43,557 bases of DNA from an uncultured Myxococcales bacterium (GTDB lineage: Bacteria; Myxococcota_A; Polyangia; Nannocystales; Nannocystaceae): NCBI GenBank assembly GCA_902826865.1, contig CADEGN010000029.1, positions 1 through 43,557 on the forward strand, given 5' to 3'. The translations under genes were made by a program, and so were the position numbers. Numbering within the stretch: the stretch's first letter is position 1; the number at the start of each line of letters is the position of its first letter. This document shows positions 26,395-34,682 of the stretch, in pieces. Under the pieces are notes generated by a model, which searched no databases, had not been told where the DNA came from, and worked only from the letters and a program-made list of their open reading frames with translations.

Positions 26395-27855
26395 TTACGG
26401 GTACTCGTGGATGAGCACCACGTTGGCGCCGCGTCGCCATGTGCCAGGATCCGCAGGGTCGACGGCGGGCGCCGCATCGGCTAGGTCCACCATCGATGTC
26501 ACCGGCGAACCCGTGCAAGGGTCGACGCTGTCATCGAGCTCGAGCCATAGCACTCGACCGTCGGCAGGCATGTCGTCCGATGCCTCGGGTGGGCCGGCAC
26601 CGATCGTCATTCCCCGCCCGGCGCGATCGAGCGCGAGCGCGTAGGGGTGAGCCTCGGCACCGCCGTTGGTCGTCCACCACATGTCGAGGTCATCGAGCAC
26701 AGCGCAGATCTCCGGGCCCGTCGCCCCGTCGCGGACCACGTGGATTCCCCGCGCCGGTGATCGCCCCGAAGGCATGAACCAACGCGGGGAACCCTCGTGG
26801 GTCGTCGCGACGATCTCGCGGATCTCGAACAAGTTCCCGGGAAACGCGCCGAAATCGCCCTTCTGCGCGCACTCGCCATCGAACCGCCAAAGCCGACCGT
26901 CGTCGGGCGAAAACACCGGGGTGCCCTCGGCGACCAGGAAGCCTCCCGCGCCGTCCGGCGCGACGTAGCGGGTGCGTTTGTCGACAAACGGGATGTCCGC
27001 GACGCAGCCATCGACAGCGGCCGCCGCCTCGGCCGGTGTCCCACTCCCCACGCCGGATACGTCGAGCACCGCAACGCCCTCGTCCCCGTCGCAGCTGAGA
27101 GCCACGGTGTCGCCGTCGTCCAACCACACGACGCCCCAAGCCCCCGTGCAGCTGCCCTGCCCTACGCTCGCCAGCGAACGCACACCAAAGTTCGTCGGAT
27201 CCGCGGGATCGATCACGAGAAGCACCCCGGGTGTGGTCCACGCCGACTCCGCGGCGAACAGATCATTGGCGAAGGCACCGACGAGCAGCCGCCCGCTCGC
27301 GTGACGCGCGACGAAGATCGGTTCCTGCTCCATCAGCGGCGTGTACACGGCGCCACCGGTAAACGCATTGCCATCGAAGATCGCGCTGGTCGGCGCGCGG
27401 GTGCCGGGTTCCAACGCGGCGAAGAACTCGTGCGGCAAAGTAAGCAGCGAACCGGCGTCGCGCATCGGGTAGTGGCCCACCAAGGTGTGCAATCCACGGC
27501 CGTCGAGCACGACACCGAACGGTTCGTCGAGGTTGTCGCCCGAGTTGTCGCCCATCGGGTTGGGCTTGAAGTCCATCGCGATCGATCCGCGAAAGGTCGG
27601 ACCCGGGCCGCGGGCAACGAACACGTCGATCCGATCGTCCAACGCCTGGGCCGCAATGACGACGGTGCACGACTCACCGGCCGGACACTGGAGCATGCCC
27701 GTGGACGGCGGCGTCCCATCGTCGCCGGCCGTCGCACCGGTTGAAACATCGCCGGCCTCGGTGGCGGAATCGGTGGCGGCATCGGAATCATCGGCCGCGG
27801 GGCAACCCACGCCCACGATCGCGGCGAGCAAAGAGAACGGTTCAGTTCGTCGCAT
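26395..27855 (-). CDS. Lipoprotein, probably beta-propeller-like, unknown function
   Basis: 486 residues from ATG at 27855; a longer start at 27894 is possible and would overlap the upstream gene by 17 bp. Signal peptide with a Cys after VGVG (lipobox weak), then an Asp/Ala/Thr-rich linker, then an even beta-rich body with segments such as DEPFGVVLDGRG, PIFVARHASGRLLVGA, WGVVWLDDGDTVALSCDGDEGVAVLDVSG (given in part), RYVAPDGAGGFLVAEG and LWRFDGEC. The spaced repetition of strand-turn-strand units with Asp/Gly turns fits a beta-propeller fold. No enzyme site is visible. It follows the MYXO-CTERM-like gene on the same strand with at most 22 bp between them, so the two are likely co-expressed. 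Confidence 0.72.
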   Translation of the reverse strand: MRRTEPFSLLAAIVGVGCPAADDSDAATDSATEAGDVSTGATAGDDGTPPSTGMLQCPAGESCTVVIAAQALDDRIDVFVARGPGPTFRGSIAMDFKPNPMGDNSGDNLDEPFGVVLDGRGLHTLVGHYPMRDAGSLLTLPHEFFAALEPGTRAPTSAIFDGNAFTGGAVYTPLMEQEPIFVARHASGRLLVGAFANDLFAAESAWTTPGVLLVIDPADPTNFGVRSLASVGQGSCTGAWGVVWLDDGDTVALSCDGDEGVAVLDVSGVGSGTPAEAAAAVDGCVADIPFVDKRTRYVAPDGAGGFLVAEGTPVFSPDDGRLWRFDGECAQKGDFGAFPGNLFEIREIVATTHEGSPRWFMPSGRSPARGIHVVRDGATGPEICAVLDDLDMWWTTNGGAEAHPYALALDRAGRGMTIGAGPPEASDDMPADGRVLWLELDDSVDPCTGSPVTSMVDLADAAPAVDPADPGTWRRGANVVLIHEYP

Positions 27856-27877
27856 GACGGCCAACGATGCGGCGAGG

Positions 27878-28978
27878 CTAACAGCTGCCCGCAAGACCGC
27901 GCAACACGCGAGTCTTGCGATTCACCGGCCGCCGCCGCCGGGGCAACATCCCAAGGGCAAGCAGCCAGATCAGCTGCGATTGCCGAGCCGCGACACGGCA
28001 GCCGCCACCGCCACCGTCGTCCTCGCCCGGCATCACCGACAGTTGCTTCGACGTGAACGCGGTGTAGCTCTTGCCGCTGGGGTCGACAACGGTCGCTCGT
28101 AGATGCACGTTGTGCATCGCGGCTTCCGCGGGGAACTCGACTGCTATGTCGATCTCGCCGTTTTCCACCGGCACGTCGCGCACCAACGGCTCCCACTCGG
28201 GTTCGACGGTCCCCAACACTTGGCCCCACTCGATTGTGAGAGTCGAGCCGGTCGGCGCGTCCACACAACCCTTGGGCACGTAGGGTTCGCCGGCGGCGAC
28301 GATCTGCTCGTTTGGCAGAAGCATGATCACCGGTCCCGCGTCGGCAGCCAGGGCGGCACCCTCGACGATCTTCACCGCCCCCCAGCGTGGCGACCACAGA
28401 TTTCCGATCGGCTCCCACGTGTAGCCCCACACCATCCACGATCCGGGCGGAACGTCGCGCAAGTCCCAGCTAATCCCCATCGCGGCCTGCGCGTTGTTGA
28501 TCGGAACGCGGGCATCATCCGCGGTGATCCGCACCCATTCGTCGGCGCCGAACACGGGGCCGCCCGCAAGGATTTCCAGCGGATCGATATCGGCCGGATG
28601 AACCATCGGATCCTTCATCGCCGCGCGGTCGATGTCTGCCTGGGTGATCCAGCCCGGCGGGGCGTGCTCGTAGCGCTGGCTGCGAAACGCGAAAAACTGC
28701 AGGGTCCGGCTATCGTCCACCTCATCGGGGGTGCGCATGGCGCCGTCCACGAGCTCTTCCTGCGACACGCCGTAGTCGAGCTGCAACGACGGGGTCTTGC
28801 TGCGGTCGACGACCTGTACGCACGCGGAGCTGCTCCACAGGACGGCCGCCCGCGGTTTGCTGCTGTTGGCCGCGTGCGCATGCCCCACCCCAAGCAGTAG
28901 TGGTACGACCAAACAGAGCGCCGCTGCAAGACGACACACGACCCACGCAGCATGGCACACCGCAAGCAGGGCAGGCAA
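27878..28978 (-). CDS. Exported protein with MYXO-CTERM-like sorting signal
   Basis: 366 residues. Signal peptide with hydrophobic core ALCLVVPLLLGVGHAHA. The body is beta-rich and of unknown function (WGYTWEPIGNLWSPRWGAV, WGQVLGTVEPEW). The C-terminus has GGGGGCR, with Cys at about residue 327, a hydrophobic stretch (LIWLLALGML) and PRRRR, which is the layout of MYXO-CTERM signals processed by myxosortase and then lipid-anchored on the surface; about 13 residues follow the arginines, more than usual. The ATG at 28978 is kept because the signal peptide starts there. The gene precedes the lipoprotein gene at 26395-27855 on the same strand and is divergent from the cytochrome pair (35 bp between starts). 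Confidence 0.75.
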   Translation of the reverse strand: MPALLAVCHAAWVVCRLAAALCLVVPLLLGVGHAHAANSSKPRAAVLWSSSACVQVVDRSKTPSLQLDYGVSQEELVDGAMRTPDEVDDSRTLQFFAFRSQRYEHAPPGWITQADIDRAAMKDPMVHPADIDPLEILAGGPVFGADEWVRITADDARVPINNAQAAMGISWDLRDVPPGSWMVWGYTWEPIGNLWSPRWGAVKIVEGAALAADAGPVIMLLPNEQIVAAGEPYVPKGCVDAPTGSTLTIEWGQVLGTVEPEWEPLVRDVPVENGEIDIAVEFPAEAAMHNVHLRATVVDPSGKSYTAFTSKQLSVMPGEDDGGGGGCRVAARQSQLIWLLALGMLPRRRRPVNRKTRVLRGLAGSC

Positions 28979-29013
28979 CGGCGCGGGTGGTTTGCGCTAA
29001 GCTCCGCGCAGCA

Positions 29014-29493
29014 ATGCCGACCCGTCCCTTCGGGGTCCCCAACCATCGATTGAGACGCCGCATCCGCGTGCTCGCCACCGCGGGGCTGTTCGCCTGTCAT
29101 CCCGACGACGGCGGCGGGAGCGAGATCCCGCAATGTGTCGAAGTGAGCCCGCAATCCTGCGCACCCCTCTTCGCCCCGACCTTCGACAACATCTTCGACA
29201 ACACGCTCCGCCCGGACTGTTCGACGGGCAACACGTCTTGCCACGCTAGCGCCGCCGCCGCCGGTGCGGCACGGGCCGGCTTACACTTCGAAGACCGGCA
29301 GACAGCGTACGAGCTCCTGCTCGCCGACGATCCGGACCCAGCCTACGTGCTCCCCGGCGACCCGGGCTGTAGCATGCTCGTCGTGCGCCTGCAGCTCGAG
29401 GATCCGAACCAACAGATGCCCCCGGGCGCGCCGTTGATGGCGACCGAGCAATGCAGCGTGATCCAGTGGATCGCCATGGGGGCGATCCGATGA
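29014..29493 (+). CDS. Lipoprotein with cytochrome-like CH motif
   Basis: 159 residues from ATG at 29014; the earlier in-frame start at 28900 would overlap the divergent gene. Signal peptide ending GLFAC fits a lipobox. The body holds CSTGNTSCH (spaced C-x6-C-H, not a standard CxxCH), then ARAGLHFEDRQTAYELLL, PGDPGCSMLVVRLQ and QQMPPGAPLMATEQC. This layout is that of the predicted secreted cytochrome-like domains seen in planctomycetes and myxobacteria (LxxLxD... MPP... C...W). Haem binding is therefore uncertain. The stop overlaps the next gene, a multihaem cytochrome, by ATGA, so a joint role in electron transfer at the cell surface is likely. Confidence 0.78.
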   Translation: MPTRPFGVPNHRLRRRIRVLATAGLFACHPDDGGGSEIPQCVEVSPQSCAPLFAPTFDNIFDNTLRPDCSTGNTSCHASAAAAGAARAGLHFEDRQTAYELLLADDPDPAYVLPGDPGCSMLVVRLQLEDPNQQMPPGAPLMATEQCSVIQWIAMGAIR

Positions 29494-30932
29494 TCCGGCA
29501 ATCGGTGCTCGCTGCCCTGACGCTCGCTGCCTGTGAAGCAGGCCCAGACCCGGGCGGCTTCCGCGAGGAGCTCCTCGATCCCGACAACTGCAAGGAGTGC
29601 CATCCCGAGCACCATCGCCAGTGGCTCGGCAGCATGCACGCGTACGCGGCCGAGGACCCGGTCTTTCTCGCCATGAACGCCCGCGGCCAGCGTGAGACCG
29701 GCGGAGCGCTCGGAGACTTCTGCGTGCGCTGCCATGCTCCGGTCGCGGTCGCCCTGGGCAAGACCACCGATGGCCTCAACCTCGACGAGTTGCCGCCGGC
29801 CTACAAGGGCGTCACCTGCTACTTCTGCCACAACATGGCCACCGTCGACGGAATGCACAACAACCCGATCACGCTGGCGATGGACGGGATCATGCGGGCC
29901 GAGGTCTCCGACCCCATCGCCAATGAGTTCCACCTCGCTGAGTACTCCGATCTTGTCGACGCGCAGACACTCAAGTCGTCGGCCGCGTGCGGATCGTGCC
30001 ACGACATCGTGAACGGTAACGACGTTCACCTCGAGCGGACGTTCGCGGAGTGGCGCGACTCGTTCTACTCCGATCCGGACCCGGACAATCCGCAGCTCAA
30101 AGCGCTTTACGGCAATACGTGCAGCACGTGCCATATGTACGGCAAGACCTCGCCGATCGCCGACTACGACGGGGTGCCAACGCGGCGCCTTTATGACCAC
30201 GGCTTTCCGGGTATCGACCTCAGTCTCACCGACTTCCCCGATGCCGAGCTCGGCCCCGCCCTGCGTGAGGAGCAGCGCGCCGCCATCGACGACCTCTTGG
30301 CGCCGAGCGTTTGCGTGGGCCTGTGCGTGCGCCCGCCCGAAAATGGGGGCGACGGCACGGACATCGTCGTGTGGCTGCACAACGAGGCCTCGGGTCACTT
30401 TTGGCCGAGCGGCGCAACTCAGGATCGTCGGGCTTGGGTCGAGCTCCAGGCCTTCTCCGGCGATCAGATCGCGCTGGCTTCGGGAGTCGTCGACGATCAA
30501 TCGTCCATCGATGCGGCCGCTGCCGAGGATCCCACGCTGTGGTTGTTCCGCGACATCACCTACGATGCCGCTGGCGATCGCACGTCGCTATTTTGGGAGG
30601 TCGCGGACTACGAAAGCAACCTCCTCGTGGTCGCGAAAGAGGCCGGCGCCAAGTATGACAAGGCCACATGGGACGAGCGGATCTGGCACGTCGATGGCCC
30701 CATCGATCGGGTCAGCGTACGCATGAAGATCCGGCCGATCCCGTTCGAGTTATTCGACGAGCTGGAGGCCGACGGCCTCGATCCGGCGCTACGCACGATG
30801 GTGCCCACCTTCGTACCTGCGGGGACCGTGATCGAGTGGACCCCCGAAACCGCCGAGATGACCGACCTCGAGGGGCCTTGCGTCAAGAGTGCGACCTGCT
30901 TCGATGTCATCTCGATGAGCGACGCCGGGTGA
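29490..30932 (+). CDS. Multihaem c-type cytochrome lipoprotein (five CxxCH)
   Basis: 480 residues from the ATG at 29490, which overlaps the previous stop. Signal peptide ending LTLAAC gives a lipobox. Five CxxCH haem motifs lie in the first half: C34-H38, C78-H82, C110-H114, C167-H171 and C211-H215. The first has the CxxCHPxxxxQWxxSxHAxA pattern of the cytochrome c554/c' family. The C-terminal half (about 270-480) is beta-rich, with HNEASGHFWPSGATQDRRAW, and has no more CxxCH. The protein should be exported as apoprotein, receive haem in the periplasm and act in electron transfer. It pairs with the preceding cytochrome-like lipoprotein in one operon. Redox partner unknown. Confidence 0.93.
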   Translation: MIRQSVLAALTLAACEAGPDPGGFREELLDPDNCKECHPEHHRQWLGSMHAYAAEDPVFLAMNARGQRETGGALGDFCVRCHAPVAVALGKTTDGLNLDELPPAYKGVTCYFCHNMATVDGMHNNPITLAMDGIMRAEVSDPIANEFHLAEYSDLVDAQTLKSSAACGSCHDIVNGNDVHLERTFAEWRDSFYSDPDPDNPQLKALYGNTCSTCHMYGKTSPIADYDGVPTRRLYDHGFPGIDLSLTDFPDAELGPALREEQRAAIDDLLAPSVCVGLCVRPPENGGDGTDIVVWLHNEASGHFWPSGATQDRRAWVELQAFSGDQIALASGVVDDQSSIDAAAAEDPTLWLFRDITYDAAGDRTSLFWEVADYESNLLVVAKEAGAKYDKATWDERIWHVDGPIDRVSVRMKIRPIPFELFDELEADGLDPALRTMVPTFVPAGTVIEWTPETAEMTDLEGPCVKSATCFDVISMSDAG

Positions 30933-30975
30933 CCGCGCAAACGCGGACGCACGGCCATCTGCAACGCGCGGCGCG

Positions 30976-31368
30976 ATGTCTGACCCAGGCCAGCGATTGT
31001 TCGTGTACGGAACCCTGCGAACGGGTTCGACCCATCCCATGCACGCGGTGCTCGCGGCATGCGGCCGCTGCGAGGGCACCGCGCGCGTTCACGGGGAGCT
31101 TTGGGACCTCGGGGCATATCCGGGTCTCGTGCTCCGCGGCGATAGCGTGGTGCTCGGCGAGCTCTGGTGGATCGTCGACATCCGCGCCTGGGCAGCGCTC
31201 GATCGCTATGAGGGCGTCGGCAGCGACGATAACGGCGCATTCGTCCGCGTCGTGACGCCGCTGCTCGATCGCGAGATTTCGGCGTGGGTCTATGTTTGGC
31301 CGCATAGCACAGAGCGTGCGCAGCGGATCGACGGCGCAGATGTCTGGGTCCCGCGCGGACAGCCATGA
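30976..31368 (+). CDS. Gamma-glutamylcyclotransferase-like protein (GGCT/AIG2 family)
   Basis: 130 residues, the usual length for the small GGCT-fold proteins. FVYGTLRTGS (9-18) is the glycine-rich substrate loop and LDRYEGV carries the catalytic glutamate (E79); GELWDLGAYPG and GELWWI are the flanking strands. Family members release 5-oxoproline from gamma-glutamyl amines or peptides, or have poorly known substrates. Cytosolic, no signal peptide. It lies 43 bp after the cytochrome gene on the same strand and converges with the IgGFc-domain lipoprotein (63 bp between stops). Confidence 0.92.
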   Translation: MSDPGQRLFVYGTLRTGSTHPMHAVLAACGRCEGTARVHGELWDLGAYPGLVLRGDSVVLGELWWIVDIRAWAALDRYEGVGSDDNGAFVRVVTPLLDREISAWVYVWPHSTERAQRIDGADVWVPRGQP

Positions 31369-31431
31369 ACCGTGAAGGTGCGGCCCGCGAGCAACACCCG
31401 ACATCTCGGTTGTCGCAGCGACGAGCGCTCG

Positions 31432-33039
31432 TCAGCCCGGAGGCACTGTCGGCGGGTCCCAGAGCCCCGTGAACGAGAGGCCACCGGGGTAGCCATAGCT
31501 GGTCGCCCAGTCGACACCGCCAACGAGCACACCGATCGGCGCGCTCGCGCTCACGTACTGGGCACCGTCGACACACGCCCCCTCGCCGCCCCCAAACGCG
31601 TCGAGATCGACCGAGCCCACCTCGTACATCGTCCCGGGAATCGCCGTGAAGTGGTCGTCGGGGACCACCCCGAGGCACGCGAGATCCACGGTCGTACCCT
31701 TCTCGCGGATGAACACCGCGAAGTCGCGCGGATACGACGTGTCGGTTAAGAAGGGCAACGCACCGATCCACTGATCCACGGGCGGCATCTGAATCATGGA
31801 TGGGTCGCCGGTCTGCGGTTCGTCGCAGGGACTGTCGGGATTGAGGGGCGCGGGCACGACGTTGCGGCAGCTGCTCATGTATTGCACGAGCATGAACGGG
31901 TGATCCCCCTCGGCCAAGAACGACTCCGCCGTCGAAAACTCAAAGTAGCTGCCAGCGGTCGACAATACGATCTCTGCCCCCGCCACCGGCGGATTCAATG
32001 CGATCGTCGTGTCGTCCACGCCTGCGACTACGCGCCAGAACACAGGTTCGGGACTATTATTGCTGGTCGTAATGCGCGCAGGATGACGCGCGCCGACGTA
32101 CTTCGTCCCCCAAGCCGAGGCCGGCATCACCTGCTCCTGCAAATGATCGCAGGCGACGACGCCCTCGGGGATGTTTGAACACCGGCTGCCGCTAAACACC
32201 GCCACTGGTGCGTCCGAACCGACGAAGAAGCCGGTCGGGTCCTCGGTTGCGAACACCTGCACGTCATAGGCATCGATGGTGGCCGTCCCACCGGTTGTCG
32301 TGATCGTCGTGCCATCCTCGGTTCCGACGACCGCCACGTAGCCATTGCCCGTACTCAGAGAAATCGGCTGGTAGCCGATCGCGAAGTATGAGGTCCCAAG
32401 CGAGTTCACGGGCAAGAGCAGGCTCGCCTCCGAAACGTGGGACGGACCGCCACCCACAGGGTTGATCTGCATGGCGGTGATCGGGACGTCCGAGCGGACG
32501 TGGAAGGCGGCCATGGCGTTGGCACCGGGGACCACGACATGGTCTTGTTCATCCAACACACCGCCCGTCCCGTTGACCGATACAAGGGTACTTTCGCCGG
32601 CCGCCAGCATGACCGTCGTGATCTCTCGGAGCGCCCCACCGGGGCCTCGCATGTCTTCGATCACGACCGTCGCCGCGACCTGCCCCGGGTTTCCAACGCC
32701 GATGCCGTAGGGCCAACCGCTGTTCTGGAGAATCGGCAAGTCAGCGCCGTAGAACTCACAGCCCACGCCGGTCGCCGGGTAATCGACGATGTTGGCGCAG
32801 GTGAGTTCAATCGGCGGCTCGCCGCCGAGATCGATATTCGGTGCGACGTCGAAAATCGGCCCTTTGGTGCCGTCGCCGGCGCTGCTGTCCGTGGTCTTGG
32901 CGGAGCCCGAGCTCGCCGTCGAGCCCGAGTCTGCCGACCCACCGGCGCTGCCAGTTATCCCCTCCGACGCGACTTCCTGCGAACCGTCGCCCCCACAGCC
33001 AACCGCCGCAGCGATCATGATCAAGCCTAGGACGCGCAT
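31432..33039 (-). CDS. Lipoprotein with IgGFc-binding N-terminal-like domain
   Basis: 535 residues from ATG at 33039 (MRVLGLIMIAAAVGCGG), which gives a lipoprotein signal; the frame continues upstream but non-coding. A Gly/Ser/Thr linker (about 20-60) leads into a large beta-rich domain. YVAVVGTEDGTTITT, DPTGFFVGSDAPVAVFSGS, CDHLQEQVMPASAWGT and FLAEGDHPFMLVQYM match the IgGFc-binding protein N-terminal domain (PF17517 type) known from myxobacteria and animal mucin-like proteins. Several cysteines fit disulfides. In bacteria the role is unknown, probably adhesion or surface binding. It lies alone, with 168 bp to the PATAN gene upstream on the same strand. Confidence 0.85.
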   Translation of the reverse strand: MRVLGLIMIAAAVGCGGDGSQEVASEGITGSAGGSADSGSTASSGSAKTTDSSAGDGTKGPIFDVAPNIDLGGEPPIELTCANIVDYPATGVGCEFYGADLPILQNSGWPYGIGVGNPGQVAATVVIEDMRGPGGALREITTVMLAAGESTLVSVNGTGGVLDEQDHVVVPGANAMAAFHVRSDVPITAMQINPVGGGPSHVSEASLLLPVNSLGTSYFAIGYQPISLSTGNGYVAVVGTEDGTTITTTGGTATIDAYDVQVFATEDPTGFFVGSDAPVAVFSGSRCSNIPEGVVACDHLQEQVMPASAWGTKYVGARHPARITTSNNSPEPVFWRVVAGVDDTTIALNPPVAGAEIVLSTAGSYFEFSTAESFLAEGDHPFMLVQYMSSCRNVVPAPLNPDSPCDEPQTGDPSMIQMPPVDQWIGALPFLTDTSYPRDFAVFIREKGTTVDLACLGVVPDDHFTAIPGTMYEVGSVDLDAFGGGEGACVDGAQYVSASAPIGVLVGGVDWATSYGYPGGLSFTGLWDPPTVPPG

Positions 33040-33207
33040 GCCGTGCCCATCGCGCCGCCCCGTACGCCCGCGCGTGAGAGCCGTCGACATCGTGGGGACA
33101 ACGAAAGGCAGCGATCGTCCTAGCATTGCTGCATGGCAGCCGAACTGTCGCGTGCTTTGATGGAGCGCCGCGCGACAGCCGGCCGATGACTCGTGTCGCG
33201 GAGAATA

Positions 33208-34368
33208 CTACATCCGGCTGTGAAACGCCATCAGCGCCCGGAACAACTCGCCGTACTCGGCCTCGAGGTCGCCGATGAGCGCCCGTGCGATGTTGCGGTG
33301 CCCGTCCTTAACCAGCCGGAGCATGAGGTCCGCATAGGAGACCATCATGCTCCCACCAACAGCATCGGCCGCGGTGCGGATTAGCTGGCACACACGCCGC
33401 ACGTCTTCTTGCTTGTCATCCGTAAGCGCTGCGTCGAGCTCGACGAGCCAGTTGGGAAACGCGCCGATGAACTCCTCGATCGTCTGCTGCGCCAACTCAG
33501 GATGTGCTGCCAGCGCCGCGAGGACACGTTCGTCGAGGTGAGTGCCGCTGAAATCAACCGCCGCGGGCTTCGCTGCTTGCCCTGGATACTCGACGGGCGC
33601 CGCGCCCCTCGCCGCCGACGTGCGGGACCCAATCGCGCGCGTCGGTCCACCCTCCACGAATCCTCCGTTCATGAGAATTGCGAGGGCCCGCATCGCGCGA
33701 AACCTACCCAGCATCGATCGATCGACGATGTCAGCGACCGTCGACTCTCGATCGCAGATCTCCCAAATCGCGCAGGCATCGCGCCAACCCGCCAGTTCCT
33801 CCTCGCTGTCGTTGCCAAGCGCCGCCCAGTCGTCGCCGCTTTGCGCCTTGCGCGGGAGCACGAGCGGTTCGGTGGGTCGTCGGAGCGGAATGACCAGCGT
33901 AGTCTCCGGGCCGACGCGACGTTCAAGCGACGGTAGGTCGTCTACTTGGCGCGCGTGCTCCAGCAAGACGTGCGAGAGCTTCACCGCTCGCGCGGGTGGC
34001 AGCCTCGAACCGATCCAGTCGACTTCGCCGCGGATGAAGGTCATCTGCGTGCCCACTGCTGCGGCGCGGCCGAGGCTTTCGAGCGCTGTGATCCAGACGA
34101 ATTCGTGGGCGAGCTCGACCCACAACGGCGTGCCGGCCGAGCGGCCGAAGCGGTTAGCGAGCCGGTGGTGTACCGCCGCCCCCCACTGTTCGAGTTGACC
34201 GAGCTCACCCACGCTCTGCGCCGCGGCGATGCGGCCCGACGAGATGTCGAACGCCGCACCCCATGACCCGTCGGAGCTCTCGAGCGCGAGGAGGCCGGAA
34301 GGTTGCTGGGATGCAACTCCGGCGAGCGTCTCAACGACTGGCATTCCGATCGCGGACGTGGAACGCAT
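33208..34368 (-). CDS. PATAN/DUF4388 protein with His-less HPt-like C-terminal domain
   Basis: 386 residues from ATG at 34368. Longer frames (ATG 34662, or 34851) enter lower-GC, apparently intergenic DNA, so I prefer 34368. Residues about 10-75 (VVETLAGVASQQPSGLLALE, AAFDISSGRIAAAQS) fit a PATAN domain as in DUF4388 proteins, which mediate protein contacts in two-component and motility systems. A winged-helix-like segment follows (IWEICDRESTVADIVDRS, ALAILMNGGFVEGG). The C-terminus (about 280-386) has the four-helix pattern of an HPt domain (IEEFIGAFPNWLVELDAAL) but with Gln (VCQLIRTAADAVGG) where the phosphorylatable His should be. The same domain ends the divergent pseudokinase protein at 34683. 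No membrane segment. Likely a non-catalytic adaptor. Confidence 0.72.
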   Translation of the reverse strand: MRSTSAIGMPVVETLAGVASQQPSGLLALESSDGSWGAAFDISSGRIAAAQSVGELGQLEQWGAAVHHRLANRFGRSAGTPLWVELAHEFVWITALESLGRAAAVGTQMTFIRGEVDWIGSRLPPARAVKLSHVLLEHARQVDDLPSLERRVGPETTLVIPLRRPTEPLVLPRKAQSGDDWAALGNDSEEELAGWRDACAIWEICDRESTVADIVDRSMLGRFRAMRALAILMNGGFVEGGPTRAIGSRTSAARGAAPVEYPGQAAKPAAVDFSGTHLDERVLAALAAHPELAQQTIEEFIGAFPNWLVELDAALTDDKQEDVRRVCQLIRTAADAVGGSMMVSYADLMLRLVKDGHRNIARALIGDLEAEYGELFRALMAFHSRM

Positions 34369-34607
34369 CGGGCTGAGCTTAGAGAATTCGGAGCTCACGA
34401 GCGCGACGGTCAGCCCAGCGACCACGAGCTCGTGTTTCGATTCGGTGATCGTGAACGAGGTTTCTGATCCACCAATCGCGAACAGCTCACCGGTGCTGAG
34501 GCGCCGACGAGCCCCCTGAGGGCGAGTGCTAGTTGGAACGTGGCGGCCCAAATTGTCCCCGATCGCGAAGAGGCGTTTGGAACAGTAAGGGGCGGCGCCA
34601 ACGATTG

Positions 34608-34624
34608 CCACAAGATCTTGATGG
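34608..34624. promoter_or_regulatory. Palindrome, operator candidate
   Basis: Perfect 10-base palindrome CAAGATCTTG (34611-34620) flanked by CCA and, one base off, TGG. It lies 59 bases before the GTG at 34683 and about 240 bases before the divergent start at 34368. A regulator binding here could control both genes. Confidence 0.4.
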
Positions 34625-34635
34625 TTCGTTGTCAG

Positions 34636-34658
34636 AAAAAAACTGCGTGCAATCACGC
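34636..34658 (-). terminator. Weak hairpin plus T-run, possible attenuator
   Basis: Minus strand: GCGTG-ATTG-CACGC hairpin, AG, then seven T. The stem has only five pairs. It would lie in the leader of the PATAN gene transcript (start codon 34368) and could attenuate it; it may equally be a chance structure. Confidence 0.3.
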
Positions 34659-34682
34659 TCATTCCGTTCCATACCGTCTGCC

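Larger units (their letters stand above)
34369..34682. other. Divergent intergenic region of the pseudokinase/PATAN locus
   Basis: 314 bp between the preferred starts of the divergent genes, visibly lower in GC than the flanks. It contains the palindrome at 34608-34624 and the small hairpin with T-run at 34636-34658. No promoter hexamers can be assigned with confidence. Open frames cross it on both strands (to 34662 and beyond on minus, to 34533 on plus) but read as non-coding. Confidence 0.55.

Noticed and set aside
29343..30500. Minus-strand frame opposite the multihaem cytochrome
   Set aside because: Five CxxCH motifs on the plus strand prove the sense gene.
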